A program made the position numbers and the translations under genes. This document shows, piece after piece, positions 1 to 7,757 of a stretch of 64,000 bases of DNA (the stretch's first letter is position 1; each line of letters begins with the position of its first letter). The notes under the pieces were generated by a model that was not told the DNA's origin, ran no database searches, and saw only the letters and a program-made list of their open reading frames with translations. Origin of the DNA: Thalassotalea crassostreae (GTDB lineage: Bacteria; Pseudomonadota; Gammaproteobacteria; Enterobacterales; Alteromonadaceae); the NCBI RefSeq assembly GCF_001831495.1, contig NZ_CP017689.1, positions 3,162,001-3,226,000 on the forward strand. The letters are read 5' to 3'.

Positions 1-1
1 T

Positions 2-583
2 ATAACTCATATCCTTAAAGATTCTTGGTCTAATTTTCAGAAAATCAGCTCTAAAACCGAAACAGATTTATCAAAGATATCAACTCATTACGGGTATGGT
101 TCATCAAAGGAGTACATTTCAAAAATAATATTGCCAGGTGCAAGTGAATGCCTCATTGATATTAGTAAAGAAAGTAATGAATTCGAATGTGAATGGGATT
201 ACGGGGATAATTTCGAACAAGCAGTAGCCGGTTACTTTAATTTAATGCAAACAATAGGAAAATGCAAAAGTACTTTTCAAGGTGTGTGGGACGTAGACAA
301 CTATGTTGGACGTGGAAGCTATTCTATTAGAAAAAAGTTTGAAGTTCTTGCTCAAGATGTTTTTGAAGGCAAACTGACAGAGCGAGCAGCAATTAATAAT
401 CAAGCACTAAATATCATCGAACTCAATACAAATGATGAGCCTGAGAAGTATTTCGATTTTACTTATGAACGAATTGAATACATCCAAAGAGGCACAACTA
501 GAGATCACTCTATTAGAGTAAAAATTATAGATATCAGAGGTAGCTACTTTTTATATTTTTCATTAGAAAGTTTTGAAATTTAA
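2..583 (+). CDS. hypothetical protein, 5' end outside the window
   Basis: The reading frame is open from base 2 to the TAA at 581-583, so at least 193 C-terminal residues are present and the true start lies upstream of the window. A TTG at 131 could serve as a start, but the open frame before it makes a truncated view of a longer gene more likely. I do not recognise the family. The visible part is soluble-looking, acidic and rich in aromatic residues, with no membrane segment. Only 8 bases separate it from the next gene, and it is the first of three co-directional genes (this one, the exported protein at 592 and the metallopeptidase at 1755). It probably belongs to the cargo of the mobile element. 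Base composition is AT-rich like the rest of the element. Confidence 0.6.
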   Translation: MTHILKDSWSNFQKISSKTETDLSKISTHYGYGSSKEYISKIILPGASECLIDISKESNEFECEWDYGDNFEQAVAGYFNLMQTIGKCKSTFQGVWDVDNYVGRGSYSIRKKFEVLAQDVFEGKLTERAAINNQALNIIELNTNDEPEKYFDFTYERIEYIQRGTTRDHSIRVKIIDIRGSYFLYFSLESFEI

Positions 584-591
584 AAGGAATT

Positions 592-1737
592 ATGTGTATG
601 AGTTCAAAATTAAAATTTTGTTTTCTTTGTACTATTTTCATAACCAAGGTTTCATTCGGTAATGGAGTTTGTAAAGATTTTGACATGTTAGTTAACGAAT
701 CAGAAAAGTTAACAACAAATTTTTTCAGTCAAGGCTATAAGAGAATGAATAAAGAAGTTAAGTTCAAAGCTATAGATCTTAAATGTAATTTGTCTATAGA
801 AAGTGAACTTAATATCAATAACCCTTTAGGGGTTAAATTAATAAATTTTAGACAAAACATAGATTGCCCGATGTTAACTGATATACAGATTCAAAAAATT
901 AAATCTAGTATTTCAAAAAATCAGTGTGAAAACTTTACATTCGAAGATCGAAGCGACGATGACTTATATGTGTTGTTAAGAAATAAAAAATACATACCTA
1001 GTTTGGAGTTTTTAAAAAACACTAACAATGGCCGTACCATTCCTGCTATTTCAATAATTTCGGGAAAGTATAGATCAATGTATAGCCCTGAAATTGTTGT
1101 TAAAAAAGAAATAAATTTTGGTTCAAAGCAATATGCTTCTAAATATAATATAGAACAATGGACTCAACAGAGAAAAATAGACAGCAATTATTGCGGACCA
1201 ATTAAAACTGTTCTCAATAATCTAATCGATAATGAATATGCTTTACTTAATGGACTAGGAAACGAAAATGGCAATAAATATATAAATGAAAAAGAGTATA
1301 GTTATCGTTCATTGAGTAGCTCAAGAAAAGACAAAACAAGTCAATCAAGAGATACAGTATTCAAATTACCAAACGCGAAAGAATGTAAATATTCAATAGA
1401 CGTTGAAGGTCAATATGAAAATTTTGACGAGTTAAAAAATGCACCTTTAATTGAAAAGTCGTACCGCTGTAAATGGCTCTTTGGATCAGCAAAAAATGCA
1501 CAAGAAACATTATATGACTTTGGTAGCATGATTGATATGTGTGTAGTGGGGAATGAAGAACTAAACTATACACTTAATATTTCAAAATATAAAAAGAATA
1601 AAAAGACAATCGAAGAGAATTTTCAGAAAGAATCAAAAAATAAAATTAGTGTAAATGCATACGGTTATGAGTTATCAACAAGAAAAAACTCTTACGAATT
1701 GGTTTTTAAGTTTGATTTTGAACCAAAGAAAAATTAA
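592..1737 (+). CDS. exported hypothetical protein in element cargo operon
   Basis: A 381-residue protein of unknown family. Residues 1-23 form a typical signal peptide: a short basic start (SSKLK) followed by the hydrophobic FCFLCTIFIT, with a possible cleavage after SFG. It should be exported to the periplasm or cell surface. The mature part has several Cys residues, which could form disulfides, and is rich in Lys, Asn and Ser. The start is either the ATG at 592 or the one at 598; an AAGGA sequence just upstream suits either. It follows the previous gene by 8 bases and precedes the metallopeptidase by 17 bases, which suggests one transcript. Its function is unknown; it may work with the neighbouring exported peptidase as substrate, partner or inhibitor, but that is inference from context only. 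Confidence 0.65.
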   Translation: MCMSSKLKFCFLCTIFITKVSFGNGVCKDFDMLVNESEKLTTNFFSQGYKRMNKEVKFKAIDLKCNLSIESELNINNPLGVKLINFRQNIDCPMLTDIQIQKIKSSISKNQCENFTFEDRSDDDLYVLLRNKKYIPSLEFLKNTNNGRTIPAISIISGKYRSMYSPEIVVKKEINFGSKQYASKYNIEQWTQQRKIDSNYCGPIKTVLNNLIDNEYALLNGLGNENGNKYINEKEYSYRSLSSSRKDKTSQSRDTVFKLPNAKECKYSIDVEGQYENFDELKNAPLIEKSYRCKWLFGSAKNAQETLYDFGSMIDMCVVGNEELNYTLNISKYKKNKKTIEENFQKESKNKISVNAYGYELSTRKNSYELVFKFDFEPKKN

Positions 1738-1754
1738 TTATAAGTGATCTTGGT

Positions 1755-2594
1755 ATGAACAGAAGGATTTTTGTAAAACTGGTTTATTCTTACTTGGCTA
1801 GTACTGCTATTTGTCACAGATGCTTTGCCAGTGAAAGTGGATGGCCCCAAAAAGGTGTGACCGGAAAATCTAATAAAGGAGAATATGTTGATCCTTCTTT
1901 AATTGGAGATGCGAGCTGGCCATCGCCAACTATCTCAAAAACGAATGATTTTCTAAATAAAAAAGTGGGGTGTGCCTTAAAGGGTGCTGAATCATCAGAA
2001 TTTAGAGACCAGATTAAAATAGTTAACTCTTCTGGTAATTCGGACGTAGACAGAATGATGCGTTTTGAAACTAATGTTATGCGCGATTTTATCGGAGTAA
2101 ATCCTAAGTTTGCATTTTTTGATGATGGTAGCTCTCCGAATGCTTTTGCCACTCCAGAAAAGTTGTTAGGCGGAGGAGATGGTACTGTGATATTTGGTAA
2201 AAATTTATTATGGGATCAAGTCAATAAAAGAGGGAAAAATATAGCTCAATGGAGCACTGCAATTGTAGGGATTATGGCACATGAATGGGCTCATATAAAG
2301 CAATTTAAAATGGGCATCAACGTTGATGGAAAACAGCAGGAGTTACATAGTGATTTCGTTGCAGGATGGTTATTAGCAATAAAGGCTTCCGGTGGTAGAA
2401 GCTTTAACATAAAAGCTTTAGCCAATTCTCTTTACGAAATTGGAGATGAGAATTTTAACAGTCCTAACCACCATGGAACACCAAACGAGCGTGTTAATGC
2501 AATGTGGGCTGGTTGGAATCAAGTATTTAGGTATAATGTCATAAATGGTCACTACGCATTTATGAACGGCTTAAAGTACGTAGGCTTAGTTTAA
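1755..2594 (+). CDS. exported zinc metallopeptidase (HEXXH, gluzincin type)
   Basis: A 279-residue exported protein. The N-terminus carries RRIFVK at residues 3-8 followed by a hydrophobic stretch and an FAS cleavage-like site near residue 26, which resembles a Tat signal. Residues 176-180 read HEWAH, the HEXXH zinc-binding and catalytic motif, and E196 in ELHSD (196-200) fits the third zinc ligand of the gluzincin-type pattern seen in the neutral zinc metallopeptidase (YpfJ-like) and M48 families. A further conserved-looking HHGTPNERVNAMW stretch follows near the C-terminus. It is the last gene of the three-gene plus-strand module and faces the minus-strand core genes of the element. The metallopeptidase call is well supported by the motifs; the substrate is unknown. 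Confidence 0.7.
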   Translation: MNRRIFVKLVYSYLASTAICHRCFASESGWPQKGVTGKSNKGEYVDPSLIGDASWPSPTISKTNDFLNKKVGCALKGAESSEFRDQIKIVNSSGNSDVDRMMRFETNVMRDFIGVNPKFAFFDDGSSPNAFATPEKLLGGGDGTVIFGKNLLWDQVNKRGKNIAQWSTAIVGIMAHEWAHIKQFKMGINVDGKQQELHSDFVAGWLLAIKASGGRSFNIKALANSLYEIGDENFNSPNHHGTPNERVNAMWAGWNQVFRYNVINGHYAFMNGLKYVGLV

Positions 2595-2620
2595 GTTTTA
2601 GTCCCCTTCTCTATTCTGAA

Positions 2621-3238
2621 TTAGTAGCTGTAATTTTTTAGTTTGTTCAATACACTTTTATTTCTAGTTGCTATTGCTAAATCACGAATCAATTTTATTG
2701 GATCTAAATTTTTCACGCCCTTTACTTTTAACTTACCTAGGTGTTTACAAAATCTTTCATCTTGACTCCCTTTTCTAATAGATTTATTGCTAGCTGTTAA
2801 ATCACTCAATGCACCATTCAAATCCCCGCTAATAGCCTTATTTAAAATGGCTTTGGAAGAAGCGTTTGGTTGTCTAGCTTCTAAAAAATAACTAAACATC
2901 ATGTAATCGCCTATTGGTAAACCAATATAGAATTTAGCTTTACCATAGTAACCCCAGTCATCTAAAAGCTTTTTAATTATTTCCACATCCTTATGCGACT
3001 TTTCTCTCGCTATCTCATAAATTTTAGATTCATAGTTGTAGCCGCTTTCGTATGTACTATATGCAACTTCCTTATTAATATGCTCTGCATACCATTGAGC
3101 TTGGTCATGTTCTAATCGTTTTTGATGTTCTATATCTACTTCATTCATAATTTCATCAAGCTCCTCTTCCGTAAAAACAAAACCAAAAATTTCTAAAGTT
3201 AAAGGCTCTTGTTTTTTACTACTCATATTCATCACCAA
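2621..3238 (-). CDS. hypothetical protein of the mobile element
   Basis: A 205-residue soluble protein that I cannot assign to a family. The N-terminal third is acidic and probably helical, with EEELDEIMNEVD near residues 24-35. The C-terminal third is basic, with many Lys residues, which could allow nucleic acid binding. There is no membrane segment. Three in-frame ATG codons lie close together (3238, 3232, 3226). The last overlaps the stop codon of the upstream DUF5681 gene and may be the true start by translational coupling. It is the most distal gene of the minus-strand replication block. Satellites often carry packaging- or replication-related genes in this position, but nothing in the sequence shows which applies here. 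Confidence 0.6.
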   Translation of the reverse strand: MVMNMSSKKQEPLTLEIFGFVFTEEELDEIMNEVDIEHQKRLEHDQAQWYAEHINKEVAYSTYESGYNYESKIYEIAREKSHKDVEIIKKLLDDWGYYGKAKFYIGLPIGDYMMFSYFLEARQPNASSKAILNKAISGDLNGALSDLTASNKSIRKGSQDERFCKHLGKLKVKGVKNLDPIKLIRDLAIATRNKSVLNKLKNYSY

Positions 3239-3530
3239 TACTTTCTAATATTCGAATGGAATTTTGTAAGGAAATTAACTCAAGTCTTGCTAGGTCCGTT
3301 TTAAGGCTTTCTAATTCTGAGTTGTCGATAGGCTTGAGTGTTGGTATTGAACGTTTTAATACTTCTTTGATAGCCCACTCTTCTCCATTATTCAGAGCAC
3401 TTTCCAATTGTTTTATTGCAGATTTCGTTAACGATAATGGTAATGACTTGGACGTTTTTTTGGGACGCCCTTTAGGGTTTAAACTGCTGCCTTTTATCAA
3501 CCTACCTTTATTATCTCTTTGGGTCGTCAT
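3219..3530 (-). CDS. DUF5681-type small protein
   Basis: A 103-residue protein whose N-terminus contains the pattern FxKGxSxNPxGRPK in the form LIKGSSLNPKGRPKK (about residues 11-25). This is the signature of DUF5681, a small domain common in phages and integrated elements, often near terminase or packaging genes. The remainder is helical, with a probable coiled coil over the last 40 residues (SELESLKTDLARLEL). Function is unknown; a DNA-binding or packaging-related role is plausible from the basic N-terminal motif. It overlaps the start of the downstream gene and is separated from the upstream replicative ATPase by a 239-base gap that holds large palindromes. Confidence 0.7.
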   Translation of the reverse strand: MTTQRDNKGRLIKGSSLNPKGRPKKTSKSLPLSLTKSAIKQLESALNNGEEWAIKEVLKRSIPTLKPIDNSELESLKTDLARLELISLQNSIRILESIGDEYE

Positions 3531-3699
3531 TTTCTCACCTGATAATTACTAGCTAAAACTCGAAGAACTAGACAGTACATTCGGTTTTACACATCAACAT
3601 GCACATATTTTATAATTAACATTAAAATATCAACTAGCTACATATGATTTAATATCCGATTCGTCACTAGCACATTTCTTTCTTAATAATAGAGTTCCT

Positions 3700-3789
3700 C
3701 ACTCAACTCATACCTATACGCATGAGTTGAGTGATAATAATCATCAACTCACTAAAACTCATTGAGTACTCAATGAGTTTTAGCGAGTT
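3700..3789. repeat. cluster of two large palindromes, possible element origin
   Basis: Two inverted repeats lie almost side by side. The first has perfect 12-base arms (CACTCAACTCAT at 3700-3711 and its complement at 3722-3733) around a 10-base loop. The second is a 44-base palindrome at 3746-3789 centred on GAGTACTC with one mismatch, and it runs into the last codons of the replicative ATPase gene. Both are built from the pentamer TGAGT and its complement, which occurs about ten times here. No T run follows on the minus strand, so this is not an ordinary intrinsic terminator. Position next to the replication gene suggests an origin or a binding region for the element's own replication protein. 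Confidence 0.6.
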
Positions 3790-5248
3790 TAATACGCCCT
3801 GTTTCATGGTTGTATTCTATAAAATCATTCTCACAAAGATTATTTATTAGACGTTTTGCATTGTGATAAATAGAGTGTGGAATATCATCGCTTTTAAGCT
3901 GTTCTCGTATTGTTTTATAATATACTTCCTCGTTATCATCGAGATTGGATTTAATTGTGTTCATCATAATTCGCTGGTTCGATGTGAGAGAGTCATCTAT
4001 TTCATTTTCGTGCACAGGTTCATGACTTTTATCATTTAGAACTAAGCTAGAGATTTCATCATCTTCTTCGTCAAAATATAAATGAGATTTTGTCAATGTG
4101 AATCCAACGGTTTCGTTAGTTTCATCATCTTTCATTTTGGGGTTGGATAGGTTTATCGCCATACCGCCAGAATCTTTATTAGGACGCTTTATTTTAAATT
4201 CATAATCACATGCACCTTTTAATGAACTACTGCCTCTAGCGCCCTTAGTTTCATCCTTACCCGTATGATGCACAATTAAAAATGTAGCACCAGTTTTTTG
4301 CTTTACATGATCACACCCTCTAATAAATGCTCCCATTTGAGTAGCGCTATTCTCCTCACCTACAAAACATCTAGCCAACGTATCAACAATAATAAATTTT
4401 ATATCTACGCCAGTATCGATTTTGATTCGCTCTATAACTTGGAGCAATTCAAATGATTGATCACCATCAGCCAGATGCACTGCTTGGTTGATTCGAAATA
4501 GGTTAGGAATTTCATTACCTTGATAATATTGATCTGACCATGCCTTGATTCTTCTGGGTATACCAACACCTCCTTCTCCAGCAATATAAAGAACACCAGA
4601 CTGATTAACCTTTAGCCCATTCCATTTTATTCCAGTAGCTACATGGCAAGCCCATGATATAGCCAAAAATGATTTGAATTCACCGGGACCGCTATAAAGC
4701 ATCCCAAAAGCATCAGCGGGGATCACCTTTTTAATAAGGTAATCTACCTTGGCATCGTAGCCTTCAAAGCTTGCTGCATATTTGATACCGCCAGACTGAT
4801 AATCAAGTTGGTCATGAAATCCACTCCTAATCCTTTTAAGTGCTTTTTCATCGCCATCAGCGGCACACAGTAAATCAGTTCGCTTTCGTTCGTCAGCATA
4901 GTACTTAAATAGTAATTTGGAATATGATTCGATATTAGCAACATATACTCGTTTCATTATACTGCCAAGATAAGCTATTGGATTATCAACTATAACCTCT
5001 GCATCATTTAGTACTGTTTCTATCGTAGTTAGATCAACGGCAATATCCTCATCGATTGCATTGCAAATTGCCTTGAAGATATTACGATTACTTGAATGAT
5101 AAAAGCATTCTGGTTTAACTGCTTTTCTAACTATCGGCAAAATTCCATTATCAATCATTAAGCAACCCAATATCGCTTGTTCTAATTCAATGCGACGCTC
5201 ATATAAATTAATATTTGCCGGCACATTTAAATCTTTGGTATAGTTCAT
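3770..5248 (-). CDS. replicative ATPase with DnaB-like N domain and RepA-type RecA core
   Basis: A 492-residue element replication protein. Residues 10-100 (ELEQAILGCLMID onwards) match the N-terminal domain of DnaB helicase. Near residues 185-192 is a Walker A motif, GPGEFKS, followed by a RecA-like core with a Walker B strand FIIVDTLAR near residue 288. It also has the LIVHHTGKD and ARGSSSLKGACD motifs seen in the AAA_25/RepA hexameric helicase family of plasmids and satellites. The last 70 residues look like a winged helix. It probably acts as the helicase that opens and replicates the element. An operator-like palindrome lies upstream (5314-5334), and large palindromes overlap its 3' end. 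Start: the ATG at 5248 with MNYTKDLNVP. Confidence 0.85.
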   Translation of the reverse strand: MNYTKDLNVPANINLYERRIELEQAILGCLMIDNGILPIVRKAVKPECFYHSSNRNIFKAICNAIDEDIAVDLTTIETVLNDAEVIVDNPIAYLGSIMKRVYVANIESYSKLLFKYYADERKRTDLLCAADGDEKALKRIRSGFHDQLDYQSGGIKYAASFEGYDAKVDYLIKKVIPADAFGMLYSGPGEFKSFLAISWACHVATGIKWNGLKVNQSGVLYIAGEGGVGIPRRIKAWSDQYYQGNEIPNLFRINQAVHLADGDQSFELLQVIERIKIDTGVDIKFIIVDTLARCFVGEENSATQMGAFIRGCDHVKQKTGATFLIVHHTGKDETKGARGSSSLKGACDYEFKIKRPNKDSGGMAINLSNPKMKDDETNETVGFTLTKSHLYFDEEDDEISSLVLNDKSHEPVHENEIDDSLTSNQRIMMNTIKSNLDDNEEVYYKTIREQLKSDDIPHSIYHNAKRLINNLCENDFIEYNHETGRIKLAKTH

Positions 5249-5313
5249 ATAGTAATCCTTTAAAGCATCGCTCTGGTCTGCAAAACTAAGCGGTGCTTTA
5301 CTTTCTTTAAATT

Positions 5314-5334
5314 GCTATGCAAACCATGCATAGC
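5314..5334. promoter_or_regulatory. operator-like inverted repeat upstream of the replication gene
   Basis: GCTATGCA (5314-5321) and TGCATAGC (5327-5334) form a perfect 8-base inverted repeat with a 5-base spacer, about 66 bases upstream of the replicative ATPase start. A looser copy (ATGCAAATAGCAT) lies at about 5370. The size and spacing fit a dimeric repressor or activator site. The small DNA-binding protein encoded just upstream is a candidate ligand. Confidence 0.45.
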
Positions 5335-5389
5335 TATATGTTTAGATTTTTATTAACCCCTTTGCGTATTAATGCAAATAGCATGTGTT

Positions 5390-5617
5390 TTATTTGTCAG
5401 TCGTAAATTCGCCAGCTAGCCACAGTCCAAATACAGGTACACAGACGTAGAGTCGTTTTCCTACTAATTTGCAGCATTTAGCTAGCCCAACATGTTCTTC
5501 ACGTTTCCAAAACAAGTGTTTAAGTTGAGATGGTTTAAATTGAGGGAACTGAGTATGGATCTCACAACTAGGAACCCAGTTGCTTAAATCGGTTGTATAT
5601 TTAGTTAAGTCTTTCAT
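5390..5617 (-). CDS. small AlpA/excisionase-like DNA-binding protein
   Basis: A 75-residue protein. The arrangement WVPSCEIHTQFP followed by QLKHLFWKRE and then GLAKCCKLVGKRLYVCVPVFGLWL resembles the small winged-helix proteins of the AlpA/Xis group. In these, a short helix-turn-helix is followed by a KRLYV beta hairpin and a C-terminal helix. Members of this group act as excisionases and as activators of integrase or replication operons in satellites such as P4. It lies between the integrase operon and the replication gene, the usual place for such a regulator, and is flanked on both sides by inverted repeats (5314-5334 and 5710-5732). The family call is from pattern only. Confidence 0.55.
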   Translation of the reverse strand: MKDLTKYTTDLSNWVPSCEIHTQFPQFKPSQLKHLFWKREEHVGLAKCCKLVGKRLYVCVPVFGLWLAGEFTTDK

Positions 5618-5709
5618 TTCAATTAGTCTCTTAGTAATTGCGGTTTGTCCAGGTCAACTTAATCTTTATATATTTTTGTTTTTTCTAAAATTGGGGAAAT
5701 ATTAAAAAC

Positions 5710-5732
5710 ATTTTTCCCCCATGGGGAAAAAT
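5710..5732. promoter_or_regulatory. perfect 10-base palindrome, probable operator
   Basis: ATTTTTCCCC (5710-5719) and GGGGAAAAAT (5723-5732) are perfect inverted repeats with the 3-base spacer CAT. A further half-site, GGGGAAATAT, lies at 5693-5702. The cluster is about 95 bases upstream of the AlpA-like gene, between its promoter region and the terminator of the integrase operon. It looks like an operator or an integration-host/excisionase binding site. Confidence 0.5.
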
Positions 5733-5754
5733 TAATATTTATTTTAATGGGCAC

Positions 5755-5777
5755 AAAAAAAGGCTCAAAAATGAGCC
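5755..5777 (-). terminator. intrinsic terminator of the integrase operon
   Basis: On the minus strand GGCTCA, a 4-base loop and TGAGCC (5762-5777) are followed by seven T (5761-5755). It lies 24 bases past the stop of the tail-anchored protein gene and ends the four-gene operon. Confidence 0.8.
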
Positions 5778-5800
5778 CTTAATATATGAAAAATTGATCT

Positions 5801-6634
5801 TTATGAGTTTTTTAACAATACCATTATCAAAGCAACGCAAATTAACAACCCTGCAATGATAACTATTGTATTACTCGATTTACTAGTCGATACTTTATTA
5901 GCCATTTGCTTGCTTTTATTTTTCTCAACAGCTTTAGGTACAAGCGAATCTAATGTCTTAAGTACAATTATATTTTCATCGGACGTTTTAATAAACTTTA
6001 TCTGACAATTACAATCATACCTAATTCCTAAGCCTGATTTCATAGCACTTTTTAGCGTGAATTCTTTTCCATAATTCAATGCATGAACCGGATCTTCCTC
6101 ATCCGAACAACTAACTCCCCATATCAACTTAGTCTGCTTGCGGCCGTCATTAATACCCATTTGGGTTAAAATTAGTCCTGCAATGCAACTAATCACTACT
6201 TTTTTTGGTATCAGCGCTAAAGCTCTATCACAGCCATCAAGTAATTCTTGTATTTCTGCGATATAAGATTCGTCTAATTTCGATGAGTACTGTTCAATAA
6301 AAGATTTCAATTCAGTAATTTTAAGCTTTGAATCTTGTAACTTCATATCAAAGCTATCATTAACTAAATCTTGCTCTGCTAGCTCCATATAAAGCTCACT
6401 GTCTAAAAGGTTCTGGCTATTTACATAATCATACTGAGAAGCTTTAAATATTTTTTTTACATTGGGCGTGTATTTCAATACAGCTTCGTCACTAATAAAC
6501 TTAAATATTCCCTGAATAGCTTCAAAGTCAACTTTGTCATCTATAATAAACTCGACATACGGGTTGTCATGGGCTTTAAAGAACTCTTCTACAGATTCTT
6601 TTATATCAATATTTCCTATGGCTAACTGACTCAT
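5801..6634 (-). CDS. predicted tail-anchored membrane protein of unknown function
   Basis: A 277-residue protein with no N-terminal signal. A single strongly hydrophobic segment (IVIIAGLLICVALIMVLL, about residues 255-272) lies just before a KNS terminus, the layout of a tail-anchored inner-membrane protein with a cytoplasmic body. Residues 85-135 are a probable coiled coil. Residues 172-215 hold CS-CSDEEDP-H and YDCNCQI, a Cys/His arrangement that could bind a metal or correspond to the HPNCRC region of phage head-morphogenesis proteins; this is only a weak resemblance. It is the last gene of the integrase operon, 18 bases after the nuclease-like gene, and ends at a clear terminator. I do not recognise the family. 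Confidence 0.6.
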   Translation of the reverse strand: MSQLAIGNIDIKESVEEFFKAHDNPYVEFIIDDKVDFEAIQGIFKFISDEAVLKYTPNVKKIFKASQYDYVNSQNLLDSELYMELAEQDLVNDSFDMKLQDSKLKITELKSFIEQYSSKLDESYIAEIQELLDGCDRALALIPKKVVISCIAGLILTQMGINDGRKQTKLIWGVSCSDEEDPVHALNYGKEFTLKSAMKSGLGIRYDCNCQIKFIKTSDENIIVLKTLDSLVPKAVEKNKSKQMANKVSTSKSSNTIVIIAGLLICVALIMVLLKNS

Positions 6635-6652
6635 TTCACCTCCTTCGATAAA

Positions 6653-7279
6653 CTACGCTTTTATAACTAAGCAAGGTTTAGCCAAGATACCTGCATCTTT
6701 TGTTAAACCAGCTCTTAGTGCAGCAGCACCTGCTAATGACAATACTTCTTTCTCTTTAATTGCATTAATAGAATTTACGTTTGGTAAGCCACTCACAAAT
6801 TTATCGATTGCTATTACTGCATCATCCGTGTGCGAATTTCCCTTTGCACTATTTGTAACAAAGGCCTCCCACAAAAAAATGAGATCTGATGCCTTATGAT
6901 TAATAAACTTGTCCCAGTCAAATTCTATTGATGATACAGTTCTTCTAATATCTGATAACTTATTGAATACCCAAAGAACCTCTACTAGCCCAGTAGCTAG
7001 TGCTCCAGTTCCAGCACCTGCACTCCAACTTCGATTTCCTTCGCCGTTTCGAGCTGAGTTAACATATATAGGGTTACTTCGTATCGGCACGAATAAAGGA
7101 CACTCAAAACCAATGGCTACTTTATACTCATCATCAAGTGCTTTAGATATTTCATCTACAAAAACTTCTATATCTGTTCCCGTTAGCGTTTGATTACTAT
7201 TTAAATATTTGGCTGCCCAGCCAAATTTATTGGCTTTAATTGAGCCTATATCAGCACAAAATATAACTAAATTATTCAT
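6653..7279 (-). CDS. probable RNase H/RuvC-fold nuclease (DUF429-like)
   Basis: A 208-residue protein with the hallmarks of the RNase H-like nuclease fold. D10 lies in the first beta strand (FCADIGS), E59 in a GFECP motif, E138 in LFLWEAF, and there is a C-terminal HTDDA (150-154), comparable to the HxxDA of RuvC and the D-x-x-DA of DUF429 proteins. The central stretch ARNGEGNRSWSAGAGTGALATG is glycine-rich and distinctive. The start codon overlaps the end of the upstream HTH gene by 8 bases, so the two are translationally coupled. It could cut branched or hybrid nucleic acids during element replication or act in defence or control of another phage. The fold is inferred from motifs; the substrate is unknown. 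Confidence 0.55.
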   Translation of the reverse strand: MNNLVIFCADIGSIKANKFGWAAKYLNSNQTLTGTDIEVFVDEISKALDDEYKVAIGFECPLFVPIRSNPIYVNSARNGEGNRSWSAGAGTGALATGLVEVLWVFNKLSDIRRTVSSIEFDWDKFINHKASDLIFLWEAFVTNSAKGNSHTDDAVIAIDKFVSGLPNVNSINAIKEKEVLSLAGAAALRAGLTKDAGILAKPCLVIKA

Positions 7280-7757
7280 TAGGTACAGTAAGTTTAAAGT
7301 TAAAGGAAATTTTAGCTGGTGCCATTTCTTTTTGAGCTAGAATCGACTTCGCGCTGAGCCACATGAAGTTATTATTTCTATTCATGATTTGGTCGTAGGT
7401 ATAATTATTATTTGTGCGACTAATTAGCTCATTAATTCTATATTTAATGCTCTGACGATCCATACCTAGTTGTTTAGCCGCGGAATTTATACTTGTTGTA
7501 TATGCCAGTGCCCAAGTATATTCAAAAACTCGGTCACTAATTTTTGGTGCTCCTCGTTTTTTAACTCTACTTTTTCTTTCAACTAACTTTTGAAACTCTA
7601 ATTTTAATTTTTCTAAAATCTCTAAAGTATCATTAAATTTATCGGGTAAAGATAAAGATATAAACTCTAAAATAAATGTCGCAAAATATTCATTGTAATC
7701 TTGTTTCTCTTGCTCACAGTCATAGATCATCCAAATGGCTAAGTTTCTAAAGTTCAT
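7272..7757 (-). CDS. helix-turn-helix protein, Fis-like C-terminal domain
   Basis: A 161-residue protein. The stretch INSAAKQLGMDRQSIKYRINEL (about residues 92-113) is a Fis-type helix-turn-helix, in which AAKQLG is the first helix and RQSIKYRIN the recognition helix. The N-terminal 60 residues are helical and acidic and may mediate dimerisation; a basic linker (KSRVKKRGAPK) joins the two parts. It overlaps the integrase gene by 11 bases and the nuclease-like gene by 8 bases, so it is made from the integrase transcript. It may regulate the operon or act with the nuclease-like protein. No close family is recognised. Confidence 0.6.
   Translation of the reverse strand: MNFRNLAIWMIYDCEQEKQDYNEYFATFILEFISLSLPDKFNDTLEILEKLKLEFQKLVERKSRVKKRGAPKISDRVFEYTWALAYTTSINSAAKQLGMDRQSIKYRINELISRTNNNYTYDQIMNRNNNFMWLSAKSILAQKEMAPAKISFNFKLTVPNE

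Noticed and set aside
1361..1573. Minus-strand 70-residue open frame opposite the exported protein gene
   Set aside because: It lies wholly inside a better-supported gene, has no ribosome site and shows no recognisable domain.
4744..4944. Minus-strand 66-residue open frame inside the replicative ATPase gene
   Set aside because: It is an alternative frame of a gene with clear motifs; no independent start signal is seen.
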